Positions 1 to 24,400 of a DNA stretch of 64,000 bases are shown here, in pieces (position 1 is the first letter of the stretch; every line of letters begins with the position of its first letter). The notes under the pieces were generated by a model, which worked only from the letters and a program-made list of their open reading frames with translations, made no database searches and had not been told where the DNA came from. The translations under genes and the position numbers were made by a program. The DNA comes from Piscicola geometra (lineage: Eukaryota > Annelida > Clitellata > Hirudinida > Piscicolidae): positions 309,001 through 373,000 of the forward strand of contig OX030959.1 in assembly GCA_943735955.1 (NCBI GenBank). Reading direction: 5' to 3'.

Positions 1-54
1 TGAATTACTCTTGATAGTTCATCGATAGTTCATCACAAAAGCATAACATCTCAC

Positions 55-1056
55 TTCTCTGGATGCACTTTTGGCATTGATCTTAGAACCACTTCTATTG
101 AAAGCCTTGCTTGAGTTCTTCTTAGAACTTCTGACTTTTTCTTCAGACAATCTCAGAGCTCTGATGATCCAAACACTGCTAACCAGGAGAAAAGACAGGG
201 GCAGCAAAACTAGCAGAAAGTTAACCACCACCACTTTGTATCCCACCCTGTAGGCTTGGGGGCGACCAAAGTCGGTTTGGATTTCAATTTTTTGATTTGA
301 GTTTTTAATATTTTTTTGAAGGATAGATGTTGATGAGTCCTGCGAGGTGTTTTCCGTCGTGTCTTGGAAGGTTGCTGTTATGTTGTTGTTGGAAACAACT
401 GCTGGAAAAAGTTTGTTAGAAAGAATCAAATGGTTGCTTAAGAGATTTGAAAGATTCTTGTATTCAATTGTTTCTAGTAATTTAGACTGTTTGTTGGAAA
501 AAGAATCAACTATTTTGTATTCAAAAACTCTAGGACTGTTGAAGACTATTGCCACAACCACCACACAAGCTATGTAGAAGTTCGTGCGACTGAGTGACCA
601 AACTTCGATGGCACGGTGTGGCTTGCAGACGGCCCAGTAGCGGTTGGCTGCCACCAGAACGACCAGCCAGATGCAGATCATGTGGGCCACTGGCGTCAGC
701 AGCCAGACGTACCTTACATACGGCCACGTCGTCCATGGATCGGAACACGCGTGTGTGAAGTGGCAGAAGTAAGGAATGGAGTCGGTGGTGTTGACCGAGA
801 GGAGAAGGATGATGTCGCTGATGGAAAGGCTCTGCAGCAGTCGGATGGCAGCGTTCGCCTTGTCTCGTTGAAGCGCCAAGAAGGAGAGAGTGTTGCCGAT
901 GTAGCCAAGCTGACACAGCAACATCACGATGCAGCCCCACATCACGAAGTCGAAGAAACTGCAGTCGTGAGCTGGAGTGCTTGTTGTTGGGAGCTGAAGG
1001 GGGGTGCACGTTGTGTGTTCAAGTGACGTGCTTGAGAGTGATGTGTTCTTAAACAT
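55..1056 (-). CDS. Rhodopsin-like peptide GPCR (FMRFamide-receptor type), 5' coding exon, partial
   Basis: The exon starts at the ATG at 1056-1054 and encodes 334 residues, ending at a GTGAGA donor (bases 54-49, phase 0). The rest of the gene lies left of the window. Visible parts are an N-glycosylatable N-terminus, TM1 about 36-62 with the GN motif (N55), TM2 with SISD (D81), TM3 ending in NRY (138-140), TM4 about 158-176 ending NSPRVFEY, and TM5 about 271-299. TM6 and TM7 are missing and must be in downstream exons. The CKPHRA segment after TM3 and the SPRVFEY ending of TM4 resemble FMRFamide-receptor-like GPCRs; ligand identity is inference. Two oddities: the usual D/E of the DRY motif is Asn, and the second extracellular loop is about 90 residues, rich in Asn/Ser/Thr, with no cysteine. 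The ORF continues 11 codons past the donor, which is probably intron read-through. Confidence 0.85.
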
Positions 1057-3688
1057 TTCCGTGGAGGAGTTTCGGGGCAGAAGGTTAGAAATGATGAAGA
1101 GGATGATAAGGATGAAGATAAAGTTGCATTTGATGAGGATGATGTAGATAAAGATAAAGTTGATGTCAATCAGTGTTTCTGATTATTCTCGTTACATTGG
1201 CTGTGTTAGCAGGAATTTATTTGCTTTTAGCAATCTGTGATGTAATAGAAGTTTCCAAAAATGTCAAAGACAATCAAGGGATCCGATAACAGCAACAGTG
1301 CTTATAGCTCATTTCATTCAATAAAATCACCTCCACGTTCATTATTTTCCCTTCAACATCACACAATGCAGTCTTCATTCCTGCATCGTCATGACTACGA
1401 CCATCATCACTCCAACCATCAAGCTCAAATCTACCATTATCGTCACTAGAATAATACCGTTAGCAAACGGCTAGAAACATCTGAATAAATGAAAGTGCCG
1501 ATGATGTTTTATATAAATGCCATGTTGGTACAGTGGAGAGGTTTTGCGTGCTTGGATGTTTTTATGTGTTTAAGTGTCTTTTTTTGTGGTGTAACATAAG
1601 TGGTGTTACGTGTGTGTTTTTCGTGCGTGTGCATTTTATTATTTGCATATGTGAGTGTTGTGTACGCAGGTTTGGGCAAGGGTTTAGAACAACTAGAATT
1701 AGTTTTTAGTTCTTTGCGCTGTTGTCCACATGAAAATATCTAGAAGTCTTCGAATTAATATAACTTTATAATACACCAAGTAGACTACAAGTAGGTATTA
1801 GCCGTAATATTTACAAAAGTATTAGTAGTGTACTCATAATTAGTATCAATAATATCGTTTCACTATAAAGATAAAATCCTGCGTTGGTTAAAATCGAATC
1901 AAACTAAAACGGAAAATAGATGTGATGAAATTGAAGATGGTAGTCAGAAGTTTTCAATTCTAGAGATTACTGAGACCGTAAAAATAATGTTCGGTTAATT
2001 TTTATAGATTTAAAATGTATTCAAAATTTTTATCAAAATAAAAAAGTTTTATTTTGTTTTTTTCCTATGTCTTACCTAAATGTATCATAACTTACAATTT
2101 TTATATATGTAATTTTTAACCTTGAAAAAGACAACATACTTCTTATTCTAGCGAATGATAAATTTTGTAAGAAAATGTATCCAGTATTTTAATATATTTC
2201 TCTTTGTTTCAAAAATCAGTTTCATTGAATCTTTTTCAATAATTAAAGCTCAAATGTAATTAAGATCCCCACATAGCCCCATCTAATATATATGCAGTCT
2301 CCTAATGATTATGACTTGGAGGAAAACTGGAAAATATTAAAATTTTTATTCTAATTTCATTTGCAAGTAAATTATAATTTTCTTTATTCGTTTTGGGCAT
2401 CAAAAGGCGTGAAAACAATTATTTTACTGAATACAAAATAGCTAACTCAAAATTTTTATTTTAACACCTGGGAATGCATTACGGTAAACTCACGAGCCTA
2501 GCGAATTGAATGTTTTCATGAATTTCTCAGCGAGACTCATTTAATTAAACTATATAAAAAAGACCAACCTACTACACAGTGTTTTTTTTATATTGTTTTT
2601 TCTCTTTTGTCTGTATAGATATCGCTTGTCAAGTCTGTAAAAGTTTAAACTGATTTAAAACCCTTTAAAAATAATATTGTCTAGTTATTTTCTTTAAACC
2701 TAAAAAAATTAATTGAACACTTTTTTGAATTTTTGATTTTAAAAATATTTTATGTAATTTTCTGTCTCGATCTGAATAAGAAAAAATCAAGAAAAAAATA
2801 ATCTTTGGCTTTCAGCAAGAAAATAGAAAAAAAGTGATTTTGCAAAATATGCATCAGTCAGTAGAAATATTCGTTTCATTTTTCACATGATCTCAACCAC
2901 TAAATATACATCCTTCACTTTAAATGTTTAAGAGTATGCAACTTTTTTATTTTATTTCTCATTCGCATTCGATTCGTAATCGAAAAGTTTAAATTTACTC
3001 GATTTGTCTTTAATCTATAAAAGTTTTTAAAAAATTAATAAGAATAGAGCTCGTGTTAACCCTGGGTTCCCAGAGTCGTTGAATTCATCCTATTCATTTC
3101 TAGGCCTACCAACTGGGGGAATTTGTGGAGTATTTCTGCCCCATGGGGCGTGACTAGACCAATGCCTGACTTAATCTTTTCAGAAACGCCTTCTTTAAGA
3201 TTATCTTGCTATGATCTTAATGTTCAGTAATAAAACACTTGATTGATTGAAAGAAATGTTAAGCTGGGAAAGCGTGGTTTAGGGCTTTGTCCTAACACAC
3301 TATATTCAAACATAGCCATTGACAGAAGAATAAGTGATCATTGTTTTCTGTCTCTTAATAAAGAACAAACCTACCAGTCTAACGACAAGAGCCGTTGAAT
3401 TCGTTCAATTCTAAAACTCTGAGCTTGCACCTTCAAAGCACTGAAAGTATTCTTGGTAGGTTAGGAAGTCTTGAAAATATTTGCATGAAGGGGTTTTCCT
3501 CTGAGTGACCAAAACAAGTTTTATTTTTAAAAAAATAAATAGGAAAGTATTTTAACAATTTACTATTGCCGAGTACCTGATTAAGATATCTAAATTGCTT
3601 ATTTGATCGCATAACTATCGAATTGAGTTCACATTCTCTAATTCGAACTCGAATAATTCAAGAACTGATTATTAACCTAAAAAAAACT
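1057..3688. other. Intergenic stretch between divergent GPCR and mucin genes
   Basis: The two flanking genes are transcribed away from each other, so both promoters should lie here. No clear core promoter was identified. A 62-codon plus-strand ORF from an ATG at 1261 is Ser/His-rich, has no recognisable domain and is not called. The rest is A+T-rich DNA with frequent homopolymer runs, plus one repeat-like block at 3055-3255 listed separately. Confidence 0.5.
3055..3255 (+). mobile_element. Possible retroelement 3' end with TTGA tail
   Basis: This block is richer in G+C than its surroundings and ends in AATAAAACAC followed by TTGATTGATTGA. An A-rich or short tandem tail like this is typical of non-LTR elements. 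A TTGATTGATTGA-type tail also occurs, on the minus strand, near 32195-32235. No coding remnant was recognised, so this is only a suspicion. Confidence 0.25.
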
Positions 3689-16094
<12,406 letters not shown>

Positions 16095-16233
16095 GAAATG
16101 TTTCCAGTCCTACCTTTCTTCAGCACATTTATCTTTTTTTTCTTCTCCATCATCATCATTACGGAAATTTTTATACTTATAAATGGGTAAAACTATAGGA
16201 TAATCCAACTCCAACTTTGGATTATATTCAAAT

Positions 16234-16437
16234 GTGAACTGTCATGCAGTATTGTCTTCCCGAAGTTCTGCCAGGTCAAAAGATGTTGCCCCACAGTGCT
16301 ACAAAATCAACTATGCAAGGGCAAGACGCTTCTTTGTTGCAGTGCCGACACTTTGGAATAGTCTTCCTAATGGACTCAAATCACTGAATTTAAGAACGAC
16401 GTTTAGCGGGTCCTTGAAACCATACTTGTTTGGTTGA
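16234..16437 (+). mobile_element. C-terminal remnant of a non-LTR retrotransposon ORF2
   Basis: The frame ends in an ARARRFFVAVPTLWNSLP segment, then SLNLRTTF and LKPYLF before TGA. This is the familiar tail of reverse-transcriptase polyproteins of jockey/CR1-like LINEs (xWNSLPxxLRxxxxxxxFKxxLKxxLF). Only about 65 residues remain, with no RT catalytic motifs, so it is a dead 5'-truncated fragment. It sits 140 bases downstream of the mucin stop, in the same orientation. Confidence 0.65.
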
Positions 16438-16934
16438 TCTCAATAACTTACGAATTACTATTAACTGCTAATTTCTCCATTTCATTGTCTCGCAAACTAA
16501 ATTATTTATCTTTTTTCTTCATTCAGATTTTCTCTATACATTCATAAATTTTTTTTTCCTTATTTGATCATCAATGTAAATTATTTTTTTCGAATCTCAT
16601 TCAATTGTTTTCTCATGTCCCAAGAATGTGGTGTCTAAGTAGACAATACTCATTGAAAGTATTTAAAATACTTCTACTAAGGCGTTGTTCACAAAATCAG
16701 TGTGACAGTAAATAAGCTATTAAAAATCAGTGCAATAAACTTTCAATCGTTTCTCCTTTCTTTAACAGCGTGCCAAGTTTGACCTTGGCAATATTCTGCC
16801 ACACGCTTAGAAACAACCCAAGAGTTTCAGTCTGATTTAAAGGCACTTTTATGATCTCGCACAAAGAAAATTAAACAAAATATTTCCTATAAAACCGTTT
16901 AAGAGAAAATTCTAGTGCATTATAGATGCCTATG

Positions 16935-17480
16935 ATTTTTTTATTTTTTTTATAGTCTTTATTGATCACGGTTTGACAGACGCAGGCCATGTTACATGTT
17001 GCATAAGATACAAGATAATAGTAGATAATTATAGGATACTGATGCTAATGATAATGGTTTGAAGAAATACTACAAGACAAAGGATATGGTGAATATGGTA
17101 ATAATTAAGTAGATAAATAAATAATAGGAATCAGAGATGATAATATAAATATAAATGTAAATTATAGAATGTGATGTTTAAGAAGACGAGGGAGGAATGT
17201 TTTACTTTCAAGCGTGGTATATATAGGGGTATCAAAATTGTGTTTTCGGGGGTCTTAAGTTATGAGTAGGTTTTTTAAGAGGGGGTAAGATATGGTGAAG
17301 AACGTTGTCAGAGTTAGTAGATATTTGAAAAAATAGTTTAGTGTCTAAAGTGGTAAACATAGAAGTGATAGATGGGCAGAGAGAGGGAAGGTAGTTAAGT
17401 CTTATGAGTTTATTAATTAGGGACTGGAGTTGCTTAATGTGTGGCTGATATTCTTTTTTAATTTTCCTGCTCCTATTAGG
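16935..17480 (-). mobile_element. 3' end of a jockey/CR1-like LINE with poly-A tail
   Basis: On the minus strand the frame reads LNYLPSL, then LHHILPP and HNLRPP, a typical LINE tail. A stop follows at about 17233; a +1 frame change restores a segment ending SFLPR-like (KTFLPRLLKHHIL) before TAA. A 3' UTR then runs to AATAAAG and an A-rich tail near 16935-16955. The frameshift makes it a dead copy. Confidence 0.55.
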
Positions 17481-18060
17481 GTTGCTACAGAGAATTTTTT
17501 TTTCCATACTCTTCTATTTCTATATTTTAGTTTTTGTTTCCATTTTTTTATATCTTCTACCACCCCGTCCTATAAGCTTTTTTGAGGTATTTTTTCTTTT
17601 TCTGGTGGCTCTACTTCAGCATTCCTCTCTCGATCGACTGGTCTCTCTCCTTTGAGCGCGTCAAAACCATCTCAAATGCTTCTTTCTGCCTTTTTCACCA
17701 AAGCGTCTCACCTGCTTTGTCTTGACTAAAATACTCTTTTATAATCTTTTCTGACTTCGTAACTCCCAGCAAAAACCTAGCATCTTTAGATCTACTACCT
17801 CCAGCTCTACTTCTCTTCTTTAGTCACTGCCACTGTCTCTAGAACATACATCATCGCGGGTCACACAACAGTCTTATATATTTTAAAAAACAGTTTCCAC
17901 ACACCTATTTGTAGCAGATCACCACTGTTACTTTTTTCTAAAAACACCGCTCTGTCTGAACTCTTTACTTTTCGGGAGTACTCACCATTGCTTTGATCGG
18001 TGCGCCCAGCTACTTGAAAGCATCCACTTTGTTCAAAGTTTCTTTCTGTAGACACACCAC
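17481..18060 (-). mobile_element. Decayed reverse-transcriptase C-terminal half of a second LINE family
   Basis: Reading down the minus strand with several stops and frame changes are VDAFK-stop-LGAPI (the FKYLG region after the RT palm), then KTVV, a GVTKSEKI segment and a Lys-rich end DGVVEDIKKW. This order matches LINEs whose RT is followed by FKYLG, KTVVRPAMLYG and GVTRxDKI motifs. The polypeptide end abuts the LINE fragment at 16935-17480. Confidence 0.55.
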
Positions 18061-18117
18061 TTCACGGCTTTTTTTCGTTTTTAAACATCTAAGGGTGCTC
18101 ACCAGACGACCAGCAAA

Positions 18118-18237
18118 CTACTCTATTCAGCATTCGTCGACCTTCAGAAAGCCTTCGACGCTGTTCGGAGGAAAGCGATATGGTGGCCATTACGTGAACT
18201 CTGTATCGATAAATGGGTGGTGAAAGTGGTAAAATAA
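18118..18237 (+). mobile_element. Inverted reverse-transcriptase motif-A segment
   Basis: One plus-strand frame reads FVDLQKAFDAVRR, then AIWWPLREL and a WVVKVV ending before TAA. FVDLxKAFDxVxR is RT motif A, including the first catalytic Asp. In an intact element this part precedes the FKYLG region. Here it lies next to that region (18060-17481) but on the opposite strand, giving a head-to-head arrangement. Confidence 0.65.
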
Positions 18238-18517
18238 TATAAATCATTACTATAAAAAATTATTTACTTGATGAATCATTTTAAACTCGTTAAATATTTA
18301 ACATTCACCAGAGTGAAGGTTAAAAGAGGCTTTTTTAACTTTTACTTTGATCGAATAGTTTATTCTCAACAATAGGAATCTAAATTGAAAGTAGAATATC
18401 ATGTATATTGCTGCTTCAATAAAAAAAATATTTAAAAAAAATTAAAATAATTTAATTATAACATTTCATGCGTCCTAAAAAACAAAAAAAGCTCATTAGG
18501 TTAGAAACAAGTGATAT

Positions 18518-18823
18518 TTAAAGATTCTTATCAATATTAGTGTTGAAAAAAGGTTTTCTTATCAATTCTGCAATCACTTGGTTGATGTTTAATCCCACTT
18601 GTTGAGCAAAGAGCAAGACAGACAGCAAGACAACGCGCAAGTGGAGTCTTTTATCGCGACATTTTGATCGCACTGAAGCGTCGTTGAAGAGTGTGTCGTC
18701 GAGACCACCACGCCACCAGTGCTTCAGCCATAACAAGTCAATCACACGATAGATCGGACATTTTAATGCTTTACGTAAACAAAGTGCCAGTCTGCACATC
18801 AAAAATGCGTCGCTGTCATTCAT
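18518..18823 (-). CDS. Hypothetical protein, 101 aa, single open frame
   Basis: The ATG at 18823 opens a frame with more G+C-rich codons than the flanks and stops at 18520-18518. The product has a hydrophobic middle (LRVVLLSVLLFAQQVG), Arg/Lys clusters and two Trp. No family is recognised. It has no obvious signal peptide, and the hydrophobic stretch is short for a membrane helix. It could be a small gene, a terminal exon or another repeat remnant, since it lies just beyond the retroelement cluster. Confidence 0.35.
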   Translation of the reverse strand: MNDSDAFLMCRLALCLRKALKCPIYRVIDLLWLKHWWRGGLDDTLFNDASVRSKCRDKRLHLRVVLLSVLLFAQQVGLNINQVIAELIRKPFFNTNIDKNL

Positions 18824-21422
18824 TTTAAATATCGTTTTTAAAGGAAATTACAATTTTTAGTTTTTAATGAAAAAAACAAAATCTTTCTAACGGGAAAATC
18901 TTTATGTATTTACGTCACTAAAAAAGTTTCTGGAAAAAATTCAGATACAATTTTGGTCTGTTCTTGTTGAGAAAGAGCTTTTGACGATGACAACCCCTCC
19001 TTCCCCCACAACTTTCAAACCCGTCTTGTGTATTTAAAAGCATAACTGTTCACTGAAAATTTGTATCCACCAACGCATAACTCAACTTTTTACATTTTTC
19101 ACGTTAATTAGCAATCGGAAATATTTCATTCTTTTTCTGAGCCAAGTTGTAGCAAGGAGATGTTTATTACAGTTGTGGATTGGTTATGATTCCGCATAGG
19201 CAGGGAAGATGAGATCGGTGTGCAAGCCGTAAGTCAGCCACTTCTCCCGCTCATTTCCAAACATTAGCAACAACAATAAACTCAATAAGTTTTTAGCCTC
19301 GCAATGAAACGAGGCGCAACAGGACTTTTTCCGACTTTCTTCGCTGGATTACCCAACAAACGATAAAGACCACATGTACTAAATTACCCTTATATTTCTC
19401 GACATTGTTTTAATCTAGAAGAGAATGAAGATATCAAAGAAAGAGTGTAGCGTATCATAAAATCAATTTCAAAGCTACTTTCCTGCTCATAAATCATTCA
19501 AGGAGCATAATGGACTGCGTTGTAGAGGCATGCGAGTCATAATGCAGGAATCCTTCTCAATCTGCATTAGTGCTTCCTTTTGTTTTTAATGGTATTTTAG
19601 AAGCCTGTGTGGTCTCCCATTGATGAACGAAGTCTTAGAATCGTAAATTATTCTCTATATTTAGATATATAATATATATTATACATGCCTTGTTCATTAT
19701 GTCTTCTCGAGTATAAGCCGATTAAAAAATAGCGAAATGCTGTATTTATACATTTATTAAATGACACGTTTAGATTTTCTCACTTCATTTGTTGATTCGT
19801 TCATTCAAATAAGTTCAACGGGAATATCAAACTAAAACTCGAGTGATGTCAATTTTTCCAGAATTCATTGACAAAACTTGACTGTTCATTGCTCGAAGAA
19901 TCGCATTATAAAGCTTTCAAACATCCCATAAATCTTAATTATTTTTTTAATCTTTATAAAAATGCAATTTTTAAAAACCGTGTTTTTGAAAACTTAACAT
20001 TTTCCCATAAGCGTAAGGTTGAAATTATGCTTTTTAGGTATTTTTATTCACAGGGCTAAAGTTGCTCTTTGTGGCATCCATCTTTTCTCCAACAATACTA
20101 GGGGGTGTGGGACTCGAAGCCACGACCTGTGACTTTAAGTCACGAGCCGTTAACCACTCAGCCACCTGCTCGTCTAGATATTTTGTTTTTTTATTTTTCA
20201 AAATCTCGTCTTTTCCACTGCATTGAGCATCGTCCATCTATCAAAGCACCTTCAAACATTTATGCTTCTACTGCCATCCATGCTACTAGTTTCCCCGTTT
20301 GCAGACCCCACCTGCTTTCTTCTTCATCAGAGTTCATCTATTACTGTCTAATGCTTTCATTACCAAGTAAAAAGATATTACAGACCTAATAGAGGATGTG
20401 CACAAAAGACTTTTCTGCCCTCCTTCGACACTATCATATCATCCCCTCTTCAGCATTACAAAGATTTGGTAAATTTGTTTTATGAACCGGTTTTCACGAG
20501 AATTTATCGGCTTTGGGTGTTCAAGGTCTCGTTGGGTTCCGACTCCCCGCTATCAACTCTGTGCGATCTTACCAGCGATTTAAAGCTACCACGTCTGAGC
20601 TCCAGAATCGACTGCGAAGCGTTTTTTATTTCTTCATAATTCAGATAGAAACACAGAATATTATTTTTCAATAGGCCGTAAAACTAGTGTGGTATTTTTG
20701 GTAAAACCGCAAGCGAAAGGTTATTCAAAATAATTTCATTCAACAACAAAATCTACCGTATTCCGTACAATTGACTCTGTTTGCTGAAATGAATAATAAT
20801 ATTTTTTATTCGTGTCTTTTGAAATTTTTCTCTTTTTTGATGTCCCACACGAGAATTTTTTATTGTTTGGGTCAAAAAGTTGTTTTAACAATTTTCAAGC
20901 TACAAAATGAAATAAAAACCCCTAAAAAAATAATTTATAAATTTAAGCTTTTAGAATTTTTTTACATCAAATAATATAAATAATAGTTTTTTAAAGTAAA
21001 TTATCAATAAATTTAGATAAAATTAAAAAATCATAAAAAGATTAATAATAACAACATTAGCAAATAAAGAATTCTTCAACCAAAACAAACAATAGCATTT
21101 AAAACGGACTGGTTAATCAACGCGCTTGGTATATAACTCAAAAGCGTTGTTCTAAACGCTGAAAATGTGTCTTAATTTGTCTTTCAAAAAGTTTGTCACC
21201 TAAGACTTCAGCTATACACAAAATAAAATATACTTGTTTTTATATCTTTGAACGTTCAATTTATTATTTAATTTAATGTTTAAACTGTAATTTAAAACAT
21301 TGAATAAATAAATAAATAAAAATTAAATTGAGCAAGGCTTATCTGAAAAACAGAAAAACAAATTTTTTATCGACGTTTGAAAAAGGGTTTCTACATTTAA
21401 ATAATTGGAAATAAAGGTGATA
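18824..21422. other. Non-coding stretch upstream of the GM2-activator-like gene
   Basis: No supported gene was found. A GTAAGT donor near 19230 with an upstream TTTATTACAG acceptor frames a segment with stops in every frame; it could at most be a 5' UTR exon. A tRNA-like SINE occupies 20040-20180. The 150 bases before the ATG at 21423 are A+T-rich, with ATAAATAAATAAATAAAAATT near 21304. Confidence 0.5.
20040..20180 (-). mobile_element. tRNA-derived SINE
   Basis: On the minus strand, TGGCTGAGTGGTTAACGG matches the Pol III A box and GGCTTCGAGTCCC matches the B box, 45-50 bases apart. The segment between can fold as a Leu-TAA-like anticodon arm. The acceptor stem does not pair and the T stem has a C-C mismatch next to the loop. 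A non-tRNA body ending in A-rich sequence follows, so it is a SINE head, not a working tRNA. Confidence 0.55.
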
Positions 21423-24400
21423 ATGATGGAAATGTTGAAACTGCTTCTTTTATCGATCGTTGTCTCATCAGCCCTAGAGCAGGAGAGTTCTCCTCTACGA
21501 GAGTCCGAGCCGAAGCACAACGACCAGGTAGCAAAGCAAGTTGCTGACCCAAAACGATCTGAAAAGAATTTAAAACAAGAAGGCAATGTGACGGAAGAAG
21601 GAGAAGAAAGAGACGGGTTGGTGAGGGGTGGTGGCATGAAAGATGGCAGTCTCCATGCACTCGATCAATCTAATCGATCCATCAATCAATCCTCCAATCG
21701 CTTCAGCCAGCTCATCCATCAGCCGTTCCAAAGGGAGAAGAGACATGGAAGAAAAGTTAAAGTTGTTTCAAGAAAAAAGGTCTTTAGAATACTAAACGTT
21801 TTGAGGCTGTACAGAATGCAAAAAAGACTAAAACGACGCCGACAAGAAAAGCTGCATCGACAAAACACTCACTTAAAAAACCAAAACAACCGCTATCTTC
21901 GTCTTAAGAACAAACCACTTCGCCAGCATCGCCATCAGCGCCAAGAACGCACGCACAAATCTGGATGGATTCAGAAGCATTTGAAGCAATTAAAGACAGA
22001 AACCTCGAAAGCACGAAAAGGAAACTTTAACAGAAAAAAGAATCAAAAGAAGGTTGAGAAGAGTTTAGACGGGAGTTTGGAGGACTTGGATAGGAGGTGG
22101 TGGAAGGCCAGAAGAGAACTGGAACAAGCGAGAAGCAATGCTGTAAAGAAAAAAGATAAACGTCAAAGGCAAAACACCGTTTACAAAAAATACGAAGGTT
22201 CAAGAAACGGTTTAAAAGTTTTCCGAAGCAGAGGCATCAAACTTTACGGTTTGGATGGAAAGAAAGGCAGTAGGAAAATTCGACATGGAAAGAATGGAGT
22301 GGATGCAACAAGGGTCGAAGTGGTGAGTGTTGGAAGGAAGCGGAAGGAAGGAAGAAGGATCGGTGGAGAAATGAAGTCAGGATTCAAACAATGCGGTGGA
22401 AAAGGTTTGTGAGCGAGTCCTCGAAAGTGTGGTTGAATGTGTAGCCAATGATGTGCTGATTTAGTGGCGCAATAAAGACAGGAAGCAATGCACACTTCAT
22501 GGAAAGTAATGCTGCTGACGCTCGTTAATTGCACAACGTTCAGATGAATCTTTAGTAATCGCTCATTAAAGTAATTTCAATACCTACACAATTTATTTTT
22601 CATTTTTAATAAAATAATTATAAACAAATGTTACTGAAAATTGAACATAAAATAGATTTGTGTCGATAAACAGAGCAATATTTCAACAAATATTAAAAGA
22701 GAACTCACTGGAAGCAATGAATCAAAACTCTAAATCAAAATCGGTGTTAGCGCCATAAGCCGTTGACACTAACTTCACCCCACCAGTCTTTCACGAAAGA
22801 AGTTGATTGAAATGTATATTGAATAGAAGAAGAAATATTGACCAAAGGAATTTGGAAGATTAAGAGTTTAAAATATTTTTAGAGTTTTATTGCAAAAATC
22901 CAAAATAAATTCCATTTTTTCTTGAATAAATAACGCAACTTGTTAAGATAATGTATAAAAGTCATAAATCCGTGTTTAATGCATTGGACAAACACAATGA
23001 CGCTTTTTACTGAATTGTGACTTTTTCAGACAAAATTTCTAGGATTTTTGCTCTTTAATATTTTTTTTCACTTTCATAATTCATGTTTTTAACTTAAGAA
23101 AATTGCTTCACGAGCAATTAAACGAAAACTTTGGCAGAAACTCAAAGATTTAAGATAGGAGCTTTTTTAAACGTAAAAACGAACATGAGTAAATTATAAA
23201 AAATTAAATCGTTAAGCAAATTTACAAACTTAAATATAGAAAATATAAAATAAAACGTTCGAAACGTGTTCTAGCGCTATAGACCTTGTGTCTCACAGAG
23301 GCTTGCATTGAGGCACGAAGGCCATTGAGTGATGGTTCATGCTGTTTTGGTCCTTGGGGAATGCCAAGCCTGCGGATATCTCAACTTCAGGGCAGTATTT
23401 TTGATGGAGCATGAAAGGTTAAGCGGGGCAGACGAGATAAGAAGCATCACTACTCAAGCCGACCACCCAGAAGCAATGGATTGATGGATGGGCACACACA
23501 CGCTGAGGCTGCTATTAGTCGACTATGCTTTCAGACTCGCTCTCAAATTTATGATCTTTAAGTTATGCGCAGGTTTGTATTGCTCGTCAGTGAATAAGAA
23601 CACGTTTCCGAGAATTTAGCTGTCGACAGACGAAACTTAATTCAATTTCCATTATTATTATTTCTATTTTTTCAAAAAAACCAACACACCCTCACACTTA
23701 ATTGCTATTCTACCAGACTCTAGGCGTGACACTCTGGTTAAAGTGATTGACTTCAGTCTCCACCCACCCCTGCACCACCGCTCCTACCACCCTTCGGCAC
23801 AGCCTCTCCGACTCTCTTTCGCTATCAACATCACTCAAGACTTGCCCTTCTCCATAGGAGTTGAACTAGCACTCTTCAGAACCACTCTTTCTGGCATCAG
23901 AGTTCAGGTTCCCTGCTACTCCATCTTTGGAAGCTGGTAAGGAGGGAGGAAGGTGGGTGAGTTTGGTTTGGTAATAAAAGTGGCCAGATAACTTTGAAAA
24001 TAATATTTATTTAAATATTGTCAGTTCTGTATTCTCATAGATTCATAAAAAAAGTTATCCAAAAATTTATGGTGAAATTTCACGCGTGGAAAAAATTCAA
24101 ATCGATCTTAGTTTTTCACAAAAGCTTATCCAAAAATGAGTGTACGTCAAACATATTTACAAACATTATTTTATTTAGATTATTTCAGAACATTGTTTTT
24201 CTCAAAACATTTTAATTCGGGGCTCCATGCAGAGTAATCGGAAACCTTTCTAAATAATACACTGATATGCCATCTCATTGAGAATCGTAATAATTAAACT
24301 AATAGTTTTATTCAAATATATTTTTAATTAAGGTAATTACATTTAATTACACGTATTACAATACAATGGCACATATGGAAGGCTTGGGAGGTCTGGTTGG

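Noticed and set aside
530..1026. Overlapping ORFs in the GPCR exon
   Set aside because: They are shadows in other frames of a clear seven-TM coding sequence.
20100..20175. Functional tRNA-Leu(TAA) gene
   Set aside because: The acceptor stem does not pair, the T stem has a mismatch next to the loop, and a non-tRNA body follows; a SINE head explains it better.
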